Positions 8,863-17,096 of a stretch of 59,252 nt of DNA are shown one piece after another. The position numbers and the translations under genes were made by a program. Numbering within the stretch: the stretch's first letter is position 1; every line of letters starts with the position of its first letter. The DNA comes from Crocinitomix sp. Its GTDB lineage: Bacteria; Bacteroidota; Bacteroidia; Flavobacteriales_D; Crocinitomicaceae. Location of the stretch: NCBI GenBank assembly GCA_013138735.1, contig WTCE01000071.1:1-59252 (forward strand), written 5' to 3'. The notes beneath the pieces are model-generated. The model searched no databases and was not told the origin of the DNA. It saw only the letters and a list, made by a program, of their open reading frames with translations.

Positions 8863-10527
8863 TTATTGAATCACCAATAATTCTCTGATTCGTCCATCTC
8901 CAATGTTCAACTCAATAATATAGGTGCCTGCGGGTGCTGAAAGTTGGATCGTTTTATCTGGATTATTGTCTTGGTAGATGACTTTCCCTTGAAGATCGAA
9001 GATTTTCACAAAGTCAATATCACCTTTATGTTTAATGCTAAATACCCCATTCGAAGGATTAGGATATAAACTAATCTCAGGCGAATTATCATAAGTCGGA
9101 ATTGAATTAAAATCACTGCGTTCATTCAGGGGTTGATATGGAACCTCCGCACGAACATTCAAATACAAACCAACACAAACAGAATGCGTTGAAAGGTCAT
9201 TAAAATAACCACTATTCCATAAAGCCCATGCAGCACTTTCCCATTCGGGATGCGGCTCACCTTCATATTGTGCAATTTTCCAAATTCCAATAAGTAATCC
9301 ATAAGCAAGATCTCGAACTCCCAATTGATCGGGTATGACACCCAAGTTATTTACTTCCCAAGCCAAATTGTCTAACATAGCAATGGCATACGGTTTTAAA
9401 TCTTCTGCACGTGCAAGGTCTCCTTGATCTCTAAAAGCAACGTAAGCTTCTGTCATAGCCCAAGCATTCATGGCATTGTACCAGGGCAAGGAGTTATGGC
9501 CATCCCACATTCTTCCCGGTTTTTGAGCGATTGGAGAAAGTTCGCTGAATAGAACTGTCGGTGTCATTCCATCTACTGCGTCATCTTCGTTTAAGTCCAT
9601 TAAAATACCAGGTATAAGATTTTTTTCAAGCCGCTCATTCAAAGCTGACTTGTATACCTCTTGACCTGACCAAGCATAGAGCTCAGATAACAACCAAATG
9701 AGTTTTGCCGTGTAATTATGGTTGCGCACAGGCGGTTCATTAGTCGCCCATTGAGCCGCTAAAATGGCCGCATTTTTAAATTTTGATTTTAGGATGAGAT
9801 CAGTTTGCTGGATGGCCGCTTCAATCATTGTAACTCCAGCCCATCCATGGTCATAAGCAATTCCACCATCATAAAAATCATAGGCTGGATTTTGATCTGC
9901 AATTAGAAAATCCTCACCTGCGTAGAGTCCCAAATTATAATTCACGCAATATTCAGGAATGGCGTCACAAACTGCATCAACAGAAGCGCCAACCACTCCG
10001 CCTGGGTAACATGGGTTGAGCATTCCTACGTGCAAATATCCAAAAACACCTTCATTTTCGCTTGCAATAGTTCCGCTAAAATTATTGGCTGTAAATTGCT
10101 GACCTTCCATCATGTTTCCAATAGCTGCGGTCGACGTTAAATCATCAAAATAGTCGGCCTGCATGGCATAATAAGCACCAAGAGCCAAATTATTCTCATA
10201 ACGTCCTATTCTTGGGCAATCAATTGTGTAGGATTCAATTTCAGGTTTTATGGCTGTATTCCAAACGCTTGCAATTTCTTCCAACGTAGGCGTGGTATAA
10301 TCTCCGAGCGTATAAGTGATTTCTATTTCTGGACATCCAACACTGTTTCCACGTGTGTTTTTACCTGCAGTAATTGCTGCAATAGCAGCATCAATTGTTC
10401 CATCATACATTTGGAGAGTGATGTCCTCTGCATTTTCCGGAGATCCATAAGTGAGATCGCATGGCGAAGTTTGCGCAACAAGCGAAGTACTCAAAATGAA
10501 AATAACAATACTCAAAGAAAATTTCAT
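8863..10527 (-). CDS. Secreted protein with T9SS type A sorting domain, alpha-helical core
   Basis: 554 residues. Signal peptide MKFSLSIVIFILSTSLVAQ. The core (about 60-460) is helical with many aromatic residues and short repeats of helix pairs (AWAMTEAYVAFRDQGD, NTAIKPEIESYTIDC), reminiscent of alpha/alpha-toroid glycosidases and lyases, but no catalytic motif can be assigned. The last 75 residues begin ISLYPNPSNGVFSI and end in IRELLVIQ, a type A CTD. Start ATG at 10527. It lies 48 bases after the kinase gene on the same strand, so it may be the last gene of an operon with it. Confidence 0.8.
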   Translation of the reverse strand: MKFSLSIVIFILSTSLVAQTSPCDLTYGSPENAEDITLQMYDGTIDAAIAAITAGKNTRGNSVGCPEIEITYTLGDYTTPTLEEIASVWNTAIKPEIESYTIDCPRIGRYENNLALGAYYAMQADYFDDLTSTAAIGNMMEGQQFTANNFSGTIASENEGVFGYLHVGMLNPCYPGGVVGASVDAVCDAIPEYCVNYNLGLYAGEDFLIADQNPAYDFYDGGIAYDHGWAGVTMIEAAIQQTDLILKSKFKNAAILAAQWATNEPPVRNHNYTAKLIWLLSELYAWSGQEVYKSALNERLEKNLIPGILMDLNEDDAVDGMTPTVLFSELSPIAQKPGRMWDGHNSLPWYNAMNAWAMTEAYVAFRDQGDLARAEDLKPYAIAMLDNLAWEVNNLGVIPDQLGVRDLAYGLLIGIWKIAQYEGEPHPEWESAAWALWNSGYFNDLSTHSVCVGLYLNVRAEVPYQPLNERSDFNSIPTYDNSPEISLYPNPSNGVFSIKHKGDIDFVKIFDLQGKVIYQDNNPDKTIQLSAPAGTYIIELNIGDGRIRELLVIQ

Positions 10528-10575
10528 AATTGGTTATTATGGAGTCGATTTTAATGTGATTGCGAAAGATCGTTG

Positions 10576-12045
10576 TTAACTGTTTGGAGCTGCATATTGA
10601 AATTTAATACTAATTGAAGTTCCCTTTCCTACTTCAGTTTTAAGATCAATCGTTCCATCTATTTGATCGACTAGGGCTAAAATTATCTCGAAGCCAATTG
10701 AGTTTTGCTCAGAGAGTGAAAAATCTTTCGGCAAACCAACCCCGTTATCTGATACGGTCATTGTGTAACTGTCATTCGACTCAGAAATGATTGCTTGGAT
10801 AAGTGTGTCATTCTGCGGGTGATTTTTTGGAAAAGCATACTTAATTGAATTAGAAATGAGTTCATTCAAAATGAGACCACATGATAAGGCTAAGTCAAGC
10901 GAAATTTTATTGTTTCGCACCGTACTACCATCAAGCTTTATATTATTATTTGCCCCAATAGAATCTGATAATAAATCAATTATAGACTGGAGATAGTCAT
11001 TCAGGTTCACAAACTCAACATTAGCGTTTTGATGTAGTTTTTCATGTACAAGAGCAATGGCTTTAATCCTGTTTCGAGTTTCACTAAACATATCGATCGA
11101 ATCTTGATCCGATAAATGGTGTGACTGTAGGTTCAGTAAGCTAGATATAAGTTGTAAATTGTTTTTTACTCGGTGATGTACCTCTTTTAAAAGAATCGAT
11201 TTTTCCTCCAGTGATTTGAGTATTTTTTGCTCAACGACCTTCCTTTCAAAAAACAGGGGAATTTCGTAGTTATCGTCTAGGTTGGCTTTGATAGATTCTT
11301 TTTTTAAATGCGCCTCAATTTTATTTGGATGCGCCATAATAAAAGTACACTTTTCATCTCCTTTTGCACGACAGGTGACTTCAATAGATGTTAATGGGAT
11401 CCCGAAACTCTCCTCACACCATCCGGACGAATAACCAGCATTCATGATGCAAACTGGTCGATCGGATATTTTATTGTTACTAATCCAAGATTCAGCTTCA
11501 AATGAATGTGGGTGATGATATTCTAAGTAAAAATTTTCATCAGGTGTAGGCGTGCCATCTATTATCTCTACACTAGCCCAACCGCTATACGCAAAGTGAA
11601 CAGGGCCTGCTGAAAGCTTCTCAATAGGACTTGTTAATTTCATTTTTTTATGAAAAGCTCTCGCATCTTCTAATCCAATCACATGGGAAATATCGAAAAG
11701 AAAATTCTGCCCGATACGAATGGCTTCATCATTGCCTTTATGTGAATAAAGTCTCTTGATCTCTTCAAGAAAATCAATGGATAGGGAAGAGGCACGCATG
11801 AGTACATAACGCTCGTCGTCAATTAAAATAGAAGCTTTAACAGGATCAAACTTCAGCTTCTTAAAGTAGCCTGATACTAATTCTTCGGCTTGATCAAAAA
11901 TTGGTTTATAAGCAATTGGGGTAGTCACGACTGACTTTTTTTCTCCTTTGAAAGGGTAATTTTCGCGCAATGAATTATTCTCAATTTCGAGTTCCTTAAT
12001 TTTTTGTTCCAAAACGGCAATTTGTTTCTTCAATTTATCGCTCAT
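10576..12045 (-). CDS. Soluble sensor histidine kinase with XylR/DmpR-like (XylR_N + V4R) input domain
   Basis: 489 residues, no membrane segment. Residues 1-30 form a coiled coil. Residues about 58-240 look like the aromatic-effector domain of XylR/DmpR/PoxR regulators: KLKFDPVKASILIDDERYVLM, then SFEAESW, PVCIMNAGYSSGW and IEVTCRAKGDEKCTF. C199, E222, C225 and C233 occupy the arrangement used for zinc in that family. A HisKA_2 segment follows (EVHHRVKNNLQL, acceptor His290/291), then a HATPase with N box NELISN (394-399), G1 box DNGVG (433-437) and GKGTS (473-477). It likely phosphorylates an unlinked response regulator on binding a hydrophobic or aromatic ligand. It is flanked by two T9SS cargo genes with gaps of 15 and 48 bases. 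Confidence 0.88.
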   Translation of the reverse strand: MSDKLKKQIAVLEQKIKELEIENNSLRENYPFKGEKKSVVTTPIAYKPIFDQAEELVSGYFKKLKFDPVKASILIDDERYVLMRASSLSIDFLEEIKRLYSHKGNDEAIRIGQNFLFDISHVIGLEDARAFHKKMKLTSPIEKLSAGPVHFAYSGWASVEIIDGTPTPDENFYLEYHHPHSFEAESWISNNKISDRPVCIMNAGYSSGWCEESFGIPLTSIEVTCRAKGDEKCTFIMAHPNKIEAHLKKESIKANLDDNYEIPLFFERKVVEQKILKSLEEKSILLKEVHHRVKNNLQLISSLLNLQSHHLSDQDSIDMFSETRNRIKAIALVHEKLHQNANVEFVNLNDYLQSIIDLLSDSIGANNNIKLDGSTVRNNKISLDLALSCGLILNELISNSIKYAFPKNHPQNDTLIQAIISESNDSYTMTVSDNGVGLPKDFSLSEQNSIGFEIILALVDQIDGTIDLKTEVGKGTSISIKFQYAAPNS

Positions 12046-12060
12046 ATGAAATTGATTGAT

Positions 12061-13509
12061 TTAGTTTAAAAAAAGCTTTTCATTATACGTGTAGTTTTGG
12101 GTTGTTACTTTTACGATAACGCAGTTTTTTGCGCAATTGTCCATATTAATCATCTGATTATCAGCGGTGATGTTGTTGGTGTATAGTAGTTGTCCTGATA
12201 GATCAAAAATTTGCACTAAAAAGGGGCTGCTAATATTTTGGTTCAGCTGGATTTGGAAGGATCCATTCGACGGATTTGGATAGATCACGAAGTTTTCTTG
12301 TTCAAATTCAGGAAAGCCAATAGGGTCGTGATATTCATGTGAACCAACATCTGGCCGAGTACCGTGCATCTCTCTTGGTCCAACTTCATAATACTCATGA
12401 AAATACTGAGATATCGCTTCTAAATCGCCCGTCAATACCATTCCTGAATCTCTAGCAACTGATGAAGGCCCAATTTGGTATGAATAAACCTCTTCCCCTT
12501 CAAATTCAAAAATCGTAACATCTTCGGCGGCATAGTTATGAGAAAAAGTGGTTGTTTCGCCGTCAACTAACTCTCCAATACCACCAAATATATTATTGAC
12601 AATATAGGCTTCTTCTGTTCCGTCTGCAATTTGTAAAAAGCGGCAAGATGCTTCCCTTTTGTTTACAATTGAATTATGCACAAAGTAAAATTCATGAGGC
12701 GCTGGGTTTGATAAACCTTCTAAACCATAACCAACTGCATTATTGTTTAAAGCTTCTGGTCCTTGCATTAAATCATTTCCTTTTACCAATGCATATCCTC
12801 CATTCGGGATATCAATCAAACGACTCGAATTCCCGTCTTCCTCATCCATAATTCGGTTGTACAGAATATAAGTATTATTGGCTCTTGATTTTACATTATG
12901 TCCTACATTAGTGTGATGCGAATAACAATGCGAAAGCGTAAAGTTATTCACATGGCCGATATACATATTGTGCGTAAACCCATCTCCGAATCCATTATAG
13001 CCAAATTCGCAAAATTGAATGAAGATGTCGCCATCATACGGATTACTGGTAAGCAAACCATTTTCATTGTGATGGAAATAACATTTTAACAAGGTCAAAC
13101 CAATGCCATCTAGCCGAATTCCTGCGCCATTCTCATCTGGTACAGCTGCACCTGAGAATTCAATATTTGAAACGGTAATATTATCACCGACACAAACCCA
13201 TGTTCCTTTACCCAAAATATATGCACCGTCTGCAATCATATGTGGTCGCCCACCAACTTCATTTTCTCCAGAAATATATAGGTTGTTTTGTTGCCATGCT
13301 GCAAGCGCATCCGTTCCTGAATAATCCGCAATTTCAATGTAAATAGTATCAAAGTCAGCTATATCAATATCACCTACTGCATCAGCTAAATAAAAAGCAT
13401 TGGGCGTCGTATAGTCGTACGAAGGACCAACGTTCCAAACCGTCGCAAAGGATTGATAAGGGATAACACTTATGATTAATAGAAGAGTTAAGCTGAATAA
13501 GCGCGCCAT
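12061..13509 (-). CDS. Secreted right-handed beta-helix protein with T9SS type A sorting domain
   Basis: 482 residues. A signal peptide ends near QSFA (22). Residues about 100-330 have the N-rich repeating turns of parallel beta-helix (pectate-lyase-like) proteins: ITVSNIEFSG, LTLLKCYFHHNENGL, IFIQFCEFGYNGFGDGF, NTYILYNRI. The C-terminal 75 residues begin FVIYPNPSNGSFQI and end NEKLFLN, a type A CTD. Such proteins bind or cleave polysaccharides; no catalytic triad can be named. It is the first gene of a likely three-gene unit: its stop is only 15 bases before the kinase start. Confidence 0.85.
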   Translation of the reverse strand: MARLFSLTLLLIISVIPYQSFATVWNVGPSYDYTTPNAFYLADAVGDIDIADFDTIYIEIADYSGTDALAAWQQNNLYISGENEVGGRPHMIADGAYILGKGTWVCVGDNITVSNIEFSGAAVPDENGAGIRLDGIGLTLLKCYFHHNENGLLTSNPYDGDIFIQFCEFGYNGFGDGFTHNMYIGHVNNFTLSHCYSHHTNVGHNVKSRANNTYILYNRIMDEEDGNSSRLIDIPNGGYALVKGNDLMQGPEALNNNAVGYGLEGLSNPAPHEFYFVHNSIVNKREASCRFLQIADGTEEAYIVNNIFGGIGELVDGETTTFSHNYAAEDVTIFEFEGEEVYSYQIGPSSVARDSGMVLTGDLEAISQYFHEYYEVGPREMHGTRPDVGSHEYHDPIGFPEFEQENFVIYPNPSNGSFQIQLNQNISSPFLVQIFDLSGQLLYTNNITADNQMINMDNCAKNCVIVKVTTQNYTYNEKLFLN

Positions 13510-13582
13510 ATTGATATGATTTTCAATTCATCAATATAAGAAATAGAACCTAAAAGGATGTCAAATAAGCCCAAAAAAAAAC

Positions 13583-13621
13583 CCCTGAAGCACATTGAGG
13601 CTCTCGAAATGCGCTTCAGGG
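13583..13621 (-). terminator. Hairpin terminator, minus-strand reading (copy 1 of a repeated hairpin)
   Basis: Arms CCCTGAAGC (13583-13591) and GCTTCAGGG (13613-13621) pair perfectly, with an inner CATT/AATG pairing. On the minus strand the stem is followed by a run of eight T (complement of 13573-13580), which fits an intrinsic terminator for the gene at 13799-14647. Confidence 0.65.
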
Positions 13622-13631
13622 ATTCAACTGT

Positions 13632-13695
13632 TTGAACTAGGACGTTCGAGTTCAAGGCTTGTGAAGTCTACAAGTTGTGAGTTTACCTTGGTAAA
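13632..13695. repeat. Cluster of three small palindromes
   Basis: TTGAACT (13632-13638) pairs with AGTTCAA (13649-13655); CTTGT (13658-13662) with ACAAG (13670-13674); TTTACC (13682-13687) with GGTAAA (13690-13695). They lie between two copies of a larger hairpin in a gene-free 289-base spacer. Confidence 0.5.
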
Positions 13696-13743
13696 TGCGT
13701 CGTATTGAGCCCGTCGAAATGATCAAATTTTCACACAGAATAT

Positions 13744-13782
13744 CCCTGAAGCACATTGAGGTTCTCGAAATGCGCTTCGGGG
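13744..13782. repeat. Copy 2 of the repeated hairpin
   Basis: 39 bases nearly identical to 13583-13621. One arm has changed (GCTTCGGGG instead of GCTTCAGGG), turning an A-T pair into a G-T wobble so the stem survives. It starts 16 bases past the stop of the DUF2911 gene and has no T run of its own. Confidence 0.55.
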
Positions 13783-13798
13783 ACGTTATAGGCAAACA

Positions 13799-14647
13799 CT
13801 ATTTGCTCCACTCAGCAATTGAATCTACATTCATCTTAACATAATCAGCGTTTCCAGCTTTTTCAGCAGCAGCCATTGATAATTTTGCTGTTGCAATTGC
13901 TTCTTTTTTCTTGCCCAATTTAGCTTCAATAAGCGACTGTTTTCTTAGCATCCAAAATGGCGCTTCACCACCGCGTAGTTCAATTGCTTTCTTGATCCAT
14001 GTGTATGCTTGCTCAGTGTCTGTACTAGATTCTAAATAAAAACTTGCTGCCGAATAATAATCACCTGCAGTTGGTCCGGCCATAGTTTTGTCAATGCTAG
14101 CTTGTGCTATTTGAATAGTCGGAGCTACAATTTTTACAGTTACTTTGGTCTTTGCCCATGAAATGTTTAAGTCAGCATCTGTTCCATTTATAATATTGTT
14201 AATTGAAATAGTGAATGACTCAACATTGTCATTTAATGTTGATGTATTGACTGTTACACGTGCAGCTTCTAAAGAATCATTCCATGTTTCAGGCGTTCCC
14301 CAAATTTCAGTTTCTGTGTATAAAATTACGTCCCATTTGTCTTTACCGGGAACAGTATATAAAGCGTAGTTTCCAGCTTTAATATCTGTACCACCAAACT
14401 TGATGTCGGTAGACGTTGAAAATTGAACGGCTTTATTAGCACCTGTGCGCCAAACTTTTCCAAATGGAACTAATTCTCCAAAAATGGTTCTTCCTTTAAC
14501 GCCTGGACGAGAATACTCGATTTTAACTTCGGTTAAACCAATGGTTTGTTCTAATTCAGCAGCAGGGCTTGGCTGCGGTGATTTTACTTGGGCAGTCACT
14601 GTTGCGGACGCTCCTAGTAATAAGAATGCGAATAATATACTTTTCAT
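13799..14647 (-). CDS. DUF2911 domain protein, secreted
   Basis: 282 residues. Signal peptide ending VTAQ, then the DUF2911 block (about 24-170) with its typical sequence: VKIEYSRPGVKGRTIFGELV, GKVWRTGANKA, AGNYALYTVPGKDKWDVILY, IWGTPETWN. The C-terminal 90 residues are helical and TPR-like (YTWIKKAIELRGG, KEAIATAKLSMAAAEKAG). The biochemical role of DUF2911 is unknown; it is abundant in Bacteroidota and probably periplasmic. It runs divergently from the GbsR-type regulator, 156 bases away. Confidence 0.9.
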   Translation of the reverse strand: MKSILFAFLLLGASATVTAQVKSPQPSPAAELEQTIGLTEVKIEYSRPGVKGRTIFGELVPFGKVWRTGANKAVQFSTSTDIKFGGTDIKAGNYALYTVPGKDKWDVILYTETEIWGTPETWNDSLEAARVTVNTSTLNDNVESFTISINNIINGTDADLNISWAKTKVTVKIVAPTIQIAQASIDKTMAGPTAGDYYSAASFYLESSTDTEQAYTWIKKAIELRGGEAPFWMLRKQSLIEAKLGKKKEAIATAKLSMAAAEKAGNADYVKMNVDSIAEWSK

Positions 14648-14698
14648 TTTGTATGATTTTAGTTTTTATGTGTTGACGTTTCTTTATAGAAAACTTTA

Positions 14699-14706
14699 CA
14701 AAGGTA
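14699..14706 (-). promoter_or_regulatory. -7 element for the DUF2911 gene
   Basis: Minus-strand TACCTTTG fits TAnnTTTG and would start transcription about 45 bases before the ATG at 14647. A matching TTTG at the -33 distance is not visible. Confidence 0.4.
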
Positions 14707-14754
14707 GGCATTTTACTGTGGCTTTTTATCCGTATTAAATGGGATGAAACAATA

Positions 14755-14778
14755 AACTTTCAATATTTATTGAAAGTT
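14755..14778. promoter_or_regulatory. Perfect 24-base palindromic operator
   Basis: Arms AACTTTCAATA (14755-14765) and TATTGAAAGTT (14768-14778) are exact inverted repeats with a 2-base centre. The right arm contains the TTG (14770-14772) that would serve as the -33 element, so a bound dimer would block the promoter. The half-site AACTTTCAAT recurs at 15326-15335, in front of the second gene of the operon. Likely bound by the GbsR/MarR regulator encoded just downstream. Confidence 0.75.
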
Positions 14779-14799
14779 CGAAAAAAAGTATTATATTTG
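14770..14799 (+). promoter_or_regulatory. Promoter of the GbsR operon, predicted leaderless
   Basis: TTG at 14770-14772, a 19-base spacer, then TATATTTG at 14792-14799. The ATG at 14804 is only 4 bases past the -7 element, so the mRNA would begin at or within a few bases of the start codon. Confidence 0.65.
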
Positions 14800-14803
14800 A
14801 ACC

Positions 14804-15310
14804 ATGTTATTGAAAGATGCAAAAATGGATTTCGTACAAACTTGGGGCTCGATAGGCAGCGCCTGGGGAATTCCGCGTTCAATGGCACAAATTCATGCTT
14901 TACTTTTAGCAAGTAACGAGGCTTTGAGTACGGAGGATGTAATGGAAACTATTCAATTGTCACGCGGAAATGTCAATATTAATATGCGCGAGTTAATCAA
15001 TTGGAGATTGGTTAGTAAGCAGAATAAGATAGGGGAGCGGAGAGAGTTTTTCACGGCGCAGACAGATATTATGTCCATGGCGCAAAATATTGTGGAAGAA
15101 CGTAAAAGAAGAGAATTGCAACCGGTATTGGCACTCTTGTCTAAACTGAAAAATGAGGAATTAGAAGGCAAAGAGGATGGCGTAGCACACTTCAAACAGT
15201 TAATGCAAGAATTAGATGACTTTATTAAACAACTGGATCAACTTTCGGAAATTTGGTTGAAATTAAAAGATAATTTCTTCTTCAAGAAGATGATAAAAAC
15301 AATGAGTTAA
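14804..15310 (+). CDS. GbsR/MarR family transcriptional regulator
   Basis: 168 residues, a typical length. A winged-helix DNA-binding region occupies about 10-85: QTWGSIGSAWGIPRSMAQIHALLLAS, LSTEDVMETIQLSRGNVNINMRELINWRLV, a pattern characteristic of GbsR-type regulators. A long C-terminal helix (about 90-150, KNEELEGKEDG...LMQELDDFIKQLDQLSEIW) would form the dimer interface. It is the first gene of a six-gene operon behind a perfect palindrome that overlaps its own promoter, so it is probably autorepressing and controls the membrane and redox genes that follow. Ligand unknown. Confidence 0.88.
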   Translation: MLLKDAKMDFVQTWGSIGSAWGIPRSMAQIHALLLASNEALSTEDVMETIQLSRGNVNINMRELINWRLVSKQNKIGERREFFTAQTDIMSMAQNIVEERKRRELQPVLALLSKLKNEELEGKEDGVAHFKQLMQELDDFIKQLDQLSEIWLKLKDNFFFKKMIKTMS

Positions 15311-15325
15311 TATTTTTTTAAACCG

Positions 15326-15335
15326 AACTTTCAAT
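15326..15335. promoter_or_regulatory. Half-site of the GbsR operator
   Basis: AACTTTCAAT matches the first ten bases of the left arm of the 14755-14778 palindrome and lies 18 bases before the next start codon. A second binding site in the operon is possible. Confidence 0.4.
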
Positions 15336-15353
15336 TTTTTCTAAAACTTTAGT

Positions 15354-15794
15354 ATGTTTAAAAATATCGAGATATCAGAGATTAATGATGATAGGGTTGT
15401 AAAAAGTCTTTGGGTATTGCTCATTGGAAGTTTGGTTTTCGCACTTTTTACTATCGGCTTCACTTTTGGCGCAGATGAGGGTGGATTCAATGGCTTGATA
15501 GTTCTTTACGCGATAATGCAATTGATATTTTTGGGCTGGCCAGCTTGGGGTTTGCTATTATTTGTTTTTTATTTAATCGAGCGTTTTACATTAGGTAAAC
15601 GATCAACTACCAAAACTGTTGGAATTTTGTTCCTAATCGAAATGATTCTCCCTCTTATCCTTCTTCTTGTATCGGTATTGAATGATCGATTGAATTTTTC
15701 TATGGTCTTCATGTCAAGCGGAACTTTGATTACGCAGTGGGTGCGTTGGAGATATTTAAAACGCGAAAATCGTATGTATAACTTTGTTAAATAA
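15354..15794 (+). CDS. Four-helix membrane protein, unknown (first of a related pair)
   Basis: 146 residues with four hydrophobic segments (about 18-38, 50-75, 86-105, 112-125) and a basic tail, WRYLKRENRMYNFVK. It has the same size, layout and similar tail as the next gene (RYQWLIHKERTYNLAL), so the two are probably old tandem paralogues. Lies in the GbsR operon 43 bases after the regulator. No enzyme motif; a role in membrane stress is inferred only from neighbours. Confidence 0.7.
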   Translation: MFKNIEISEINDDRVVKSLWVLLIGSLVFALFTIGFTFGADEGGFNGLIVLYAIMQLIFLGWPAWGLLLFVFYLIERFTLGKRSTTKTVGILFLIEMILPLILLLVSVLNDRLNFSMVFMSSGTLITQWVRWRYLKRENRMYNFVK

Positions 15795-15820
15795 GTCTTT
15801 AACCCTTTTAAAATCACAAA

Positions 15821-16261
15821 ATGAATATCAATAGACGAAATGTAGCACTGAGTATGGTCATTCCTTTCTCACTAGTTTTTATTATTGTTTTAATCATGTT
15901 AATAGCTGCTGAACCCAAGTGGGATTCAATTCTAAATGGATTTTTCACATTCCTTTTTGGCACATCAGTCTTTTGGGGTTCAAGTGTTATCGTTTGCCTG
16001 ATCGTGGAATGGCGAATGCTGAGAGCAACAATAGATAAGAAGAAGCTTAAAAAGGTTTTCATTATTGAAACAATTGTGGCTGCGGCGCTTTCATTGGTCC
16101 TTTTCCCTGGAATTCTTGTGCTTGGTATGATTGGGAATACCTTGCGTTACCAATGGTTGATTCATAAAGAACGGACGTATAATTTAGCGCTTATTCTTAG
16201 TCAGGATAAAAAAGAGGATAGAATGAAGAATTTGGATGTTGAATACACTTTAAAAAGTTAA
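15821..16261 (+). CDS. Four-helix membrane protein, unknown (second of a related pair)
   Basis: 146 residues with hydrophobic segments at about 11-30, 40-62, 78-98 and 100-110. The cytoplasmic loop has RATIDKKKLKKVF and a charged C-terminus follows HKERTYNLALILSQDKK. Same length and architecture as the preceding gene. It is 26 bases downstream of that gene and 4 bases upstream of the DCC gene, so it is co-transcribed. Confidence 0.7.
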   Translation: MNINRRNVALSMVIPFSLVFIIVLIMLIAAEPKWDSILNGFFTFLFGTSVFWGSSVIVCLIVEWRMLRATIDKKKLKKVFIIETIVAAALSLVLFPGILVLGMIGNTLRYQWLIHKERTYNLALILSQDKKEDRMKNLDVEYTLKS

Positions 16262-16265
16262 GGCC

Positions 16266-17096
16266 ATGCTAAGCAATCACAAATTAATTATCGATAAAAC
16301 CTGTCCTATGTGCAGTTTATATGGGAACTGCTTTACAAGATTAGGTTTAATAGATCAAAACACAGTTGTTTTTTATCAAAATGTCAATCGCAAAGTATTT
16401 GATCAGATTGATGAGAAACGAGCTAAATCTGAAGTCGCTTTGGTTCATCCAAGATCGGGTAAAACTGTCTATGGATTAGATGCTTTTTTGAAAATATTAT
16501 CGAATGAGCGCTCGGTTTTAAAACGACTTTTTCAAGTAAAATGGCTTTATTTTTTATTGGAGAAACTCTATCGACTTATTTCATTTAATAGGAAGGTAAT
16601 CGCAGGCAGCACTGATTCGTCAGACGGACGTGTTTGCACACCACCCATTCATATTCCCTATCGAATTATCTATCTTATATTAGTTGCTTTGTTTACAGGG
16701 TTGATGGTGAATGGATTCACAACATTACTTGATGCTGAATTGGGTGTGGCACATGTTGGATGGCGAGAATATGCTGTATGTTTTGGTCAGATTGCTTGGC
16801 AATTTGCGGCTCTCAGTTTAATTGACCCCGCTAAAAGATTGGATTATTTAGGAAATATGTCCACTGTATCAATTATTGGCGCTTTATTGCTGATTCCTTT
16901 ATTCATTGCAGACTATTTTTTAGACTTTTGTTGGATGCAATTAATGATTGGATTTGCGCTTGTAGTCGGCACAATGTTTTATCTCCATGTCAAGCGTTGC
17001 AAGCGATTAGGCTTACCGTTTATTGTTTCAGCGTCTTGGGTTATGTTTCGTACAATTGTACTAATTATAGTGTTAACTTTAATCTATTTAAACTAA
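16266..17096 (+). CDS. DCC-family thiol-disulfide protein fused to a membrane domain
   Basis: 276 residues. The N-terminal 110 residues match the DCC1-like (DUF393) fold: DKTCPMCSLYGNCF supplies the CxxC pair (CPMC), and VNRKVFDQI and GKTVYGLDAFLKIL follow as in the family. Residues about 130-276 hold four or five membrane helices (IIYLILVALFTGLMV, MSTVSIIGALLLIPLF, LMIGFALVVGTMFYL, IVLIIVLTLIYL). DCC proteins are presumed dithiol oxidoreductases; the fusion would place the thiol pair on the cytoplasmic face. Its stop TAA overlaps the ATG of the next gene (TAATG), indicating translational coupling. Confidence 0.85.
   Translation: MLSNHKLIIDKTCPMCSLYGNCFTRLGLIDQNTVVFYQNVNRKVFDQIDEKRAKSEVALVHPRSGKTVYGLDAFLKILSNERSVLKRLFQVKWLYFLLEKLYRLISFNRKVIAGSTDSSDGRVCTPPIHIPYRIIYLILVALFTGLMVNGFTTLLDAELGVAHVGWREYAVCFGQIAWQFAALSLIDPAKRLDYLGNMSTVSIIGALLLIPLFIADYFLDFCWMQLMIGFALVVGTMFYLHVKRCKRLGLPFIVSASWVMFRTIVLIIVLTLIYLN

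Noticed and set aside
16928-17095. Earlier start for the TIGR01777 gene
   Set aside because: Would lie inside the DCC gene; the family's N-terminus begins at the ATG of 17096 and couples to the previous stop.
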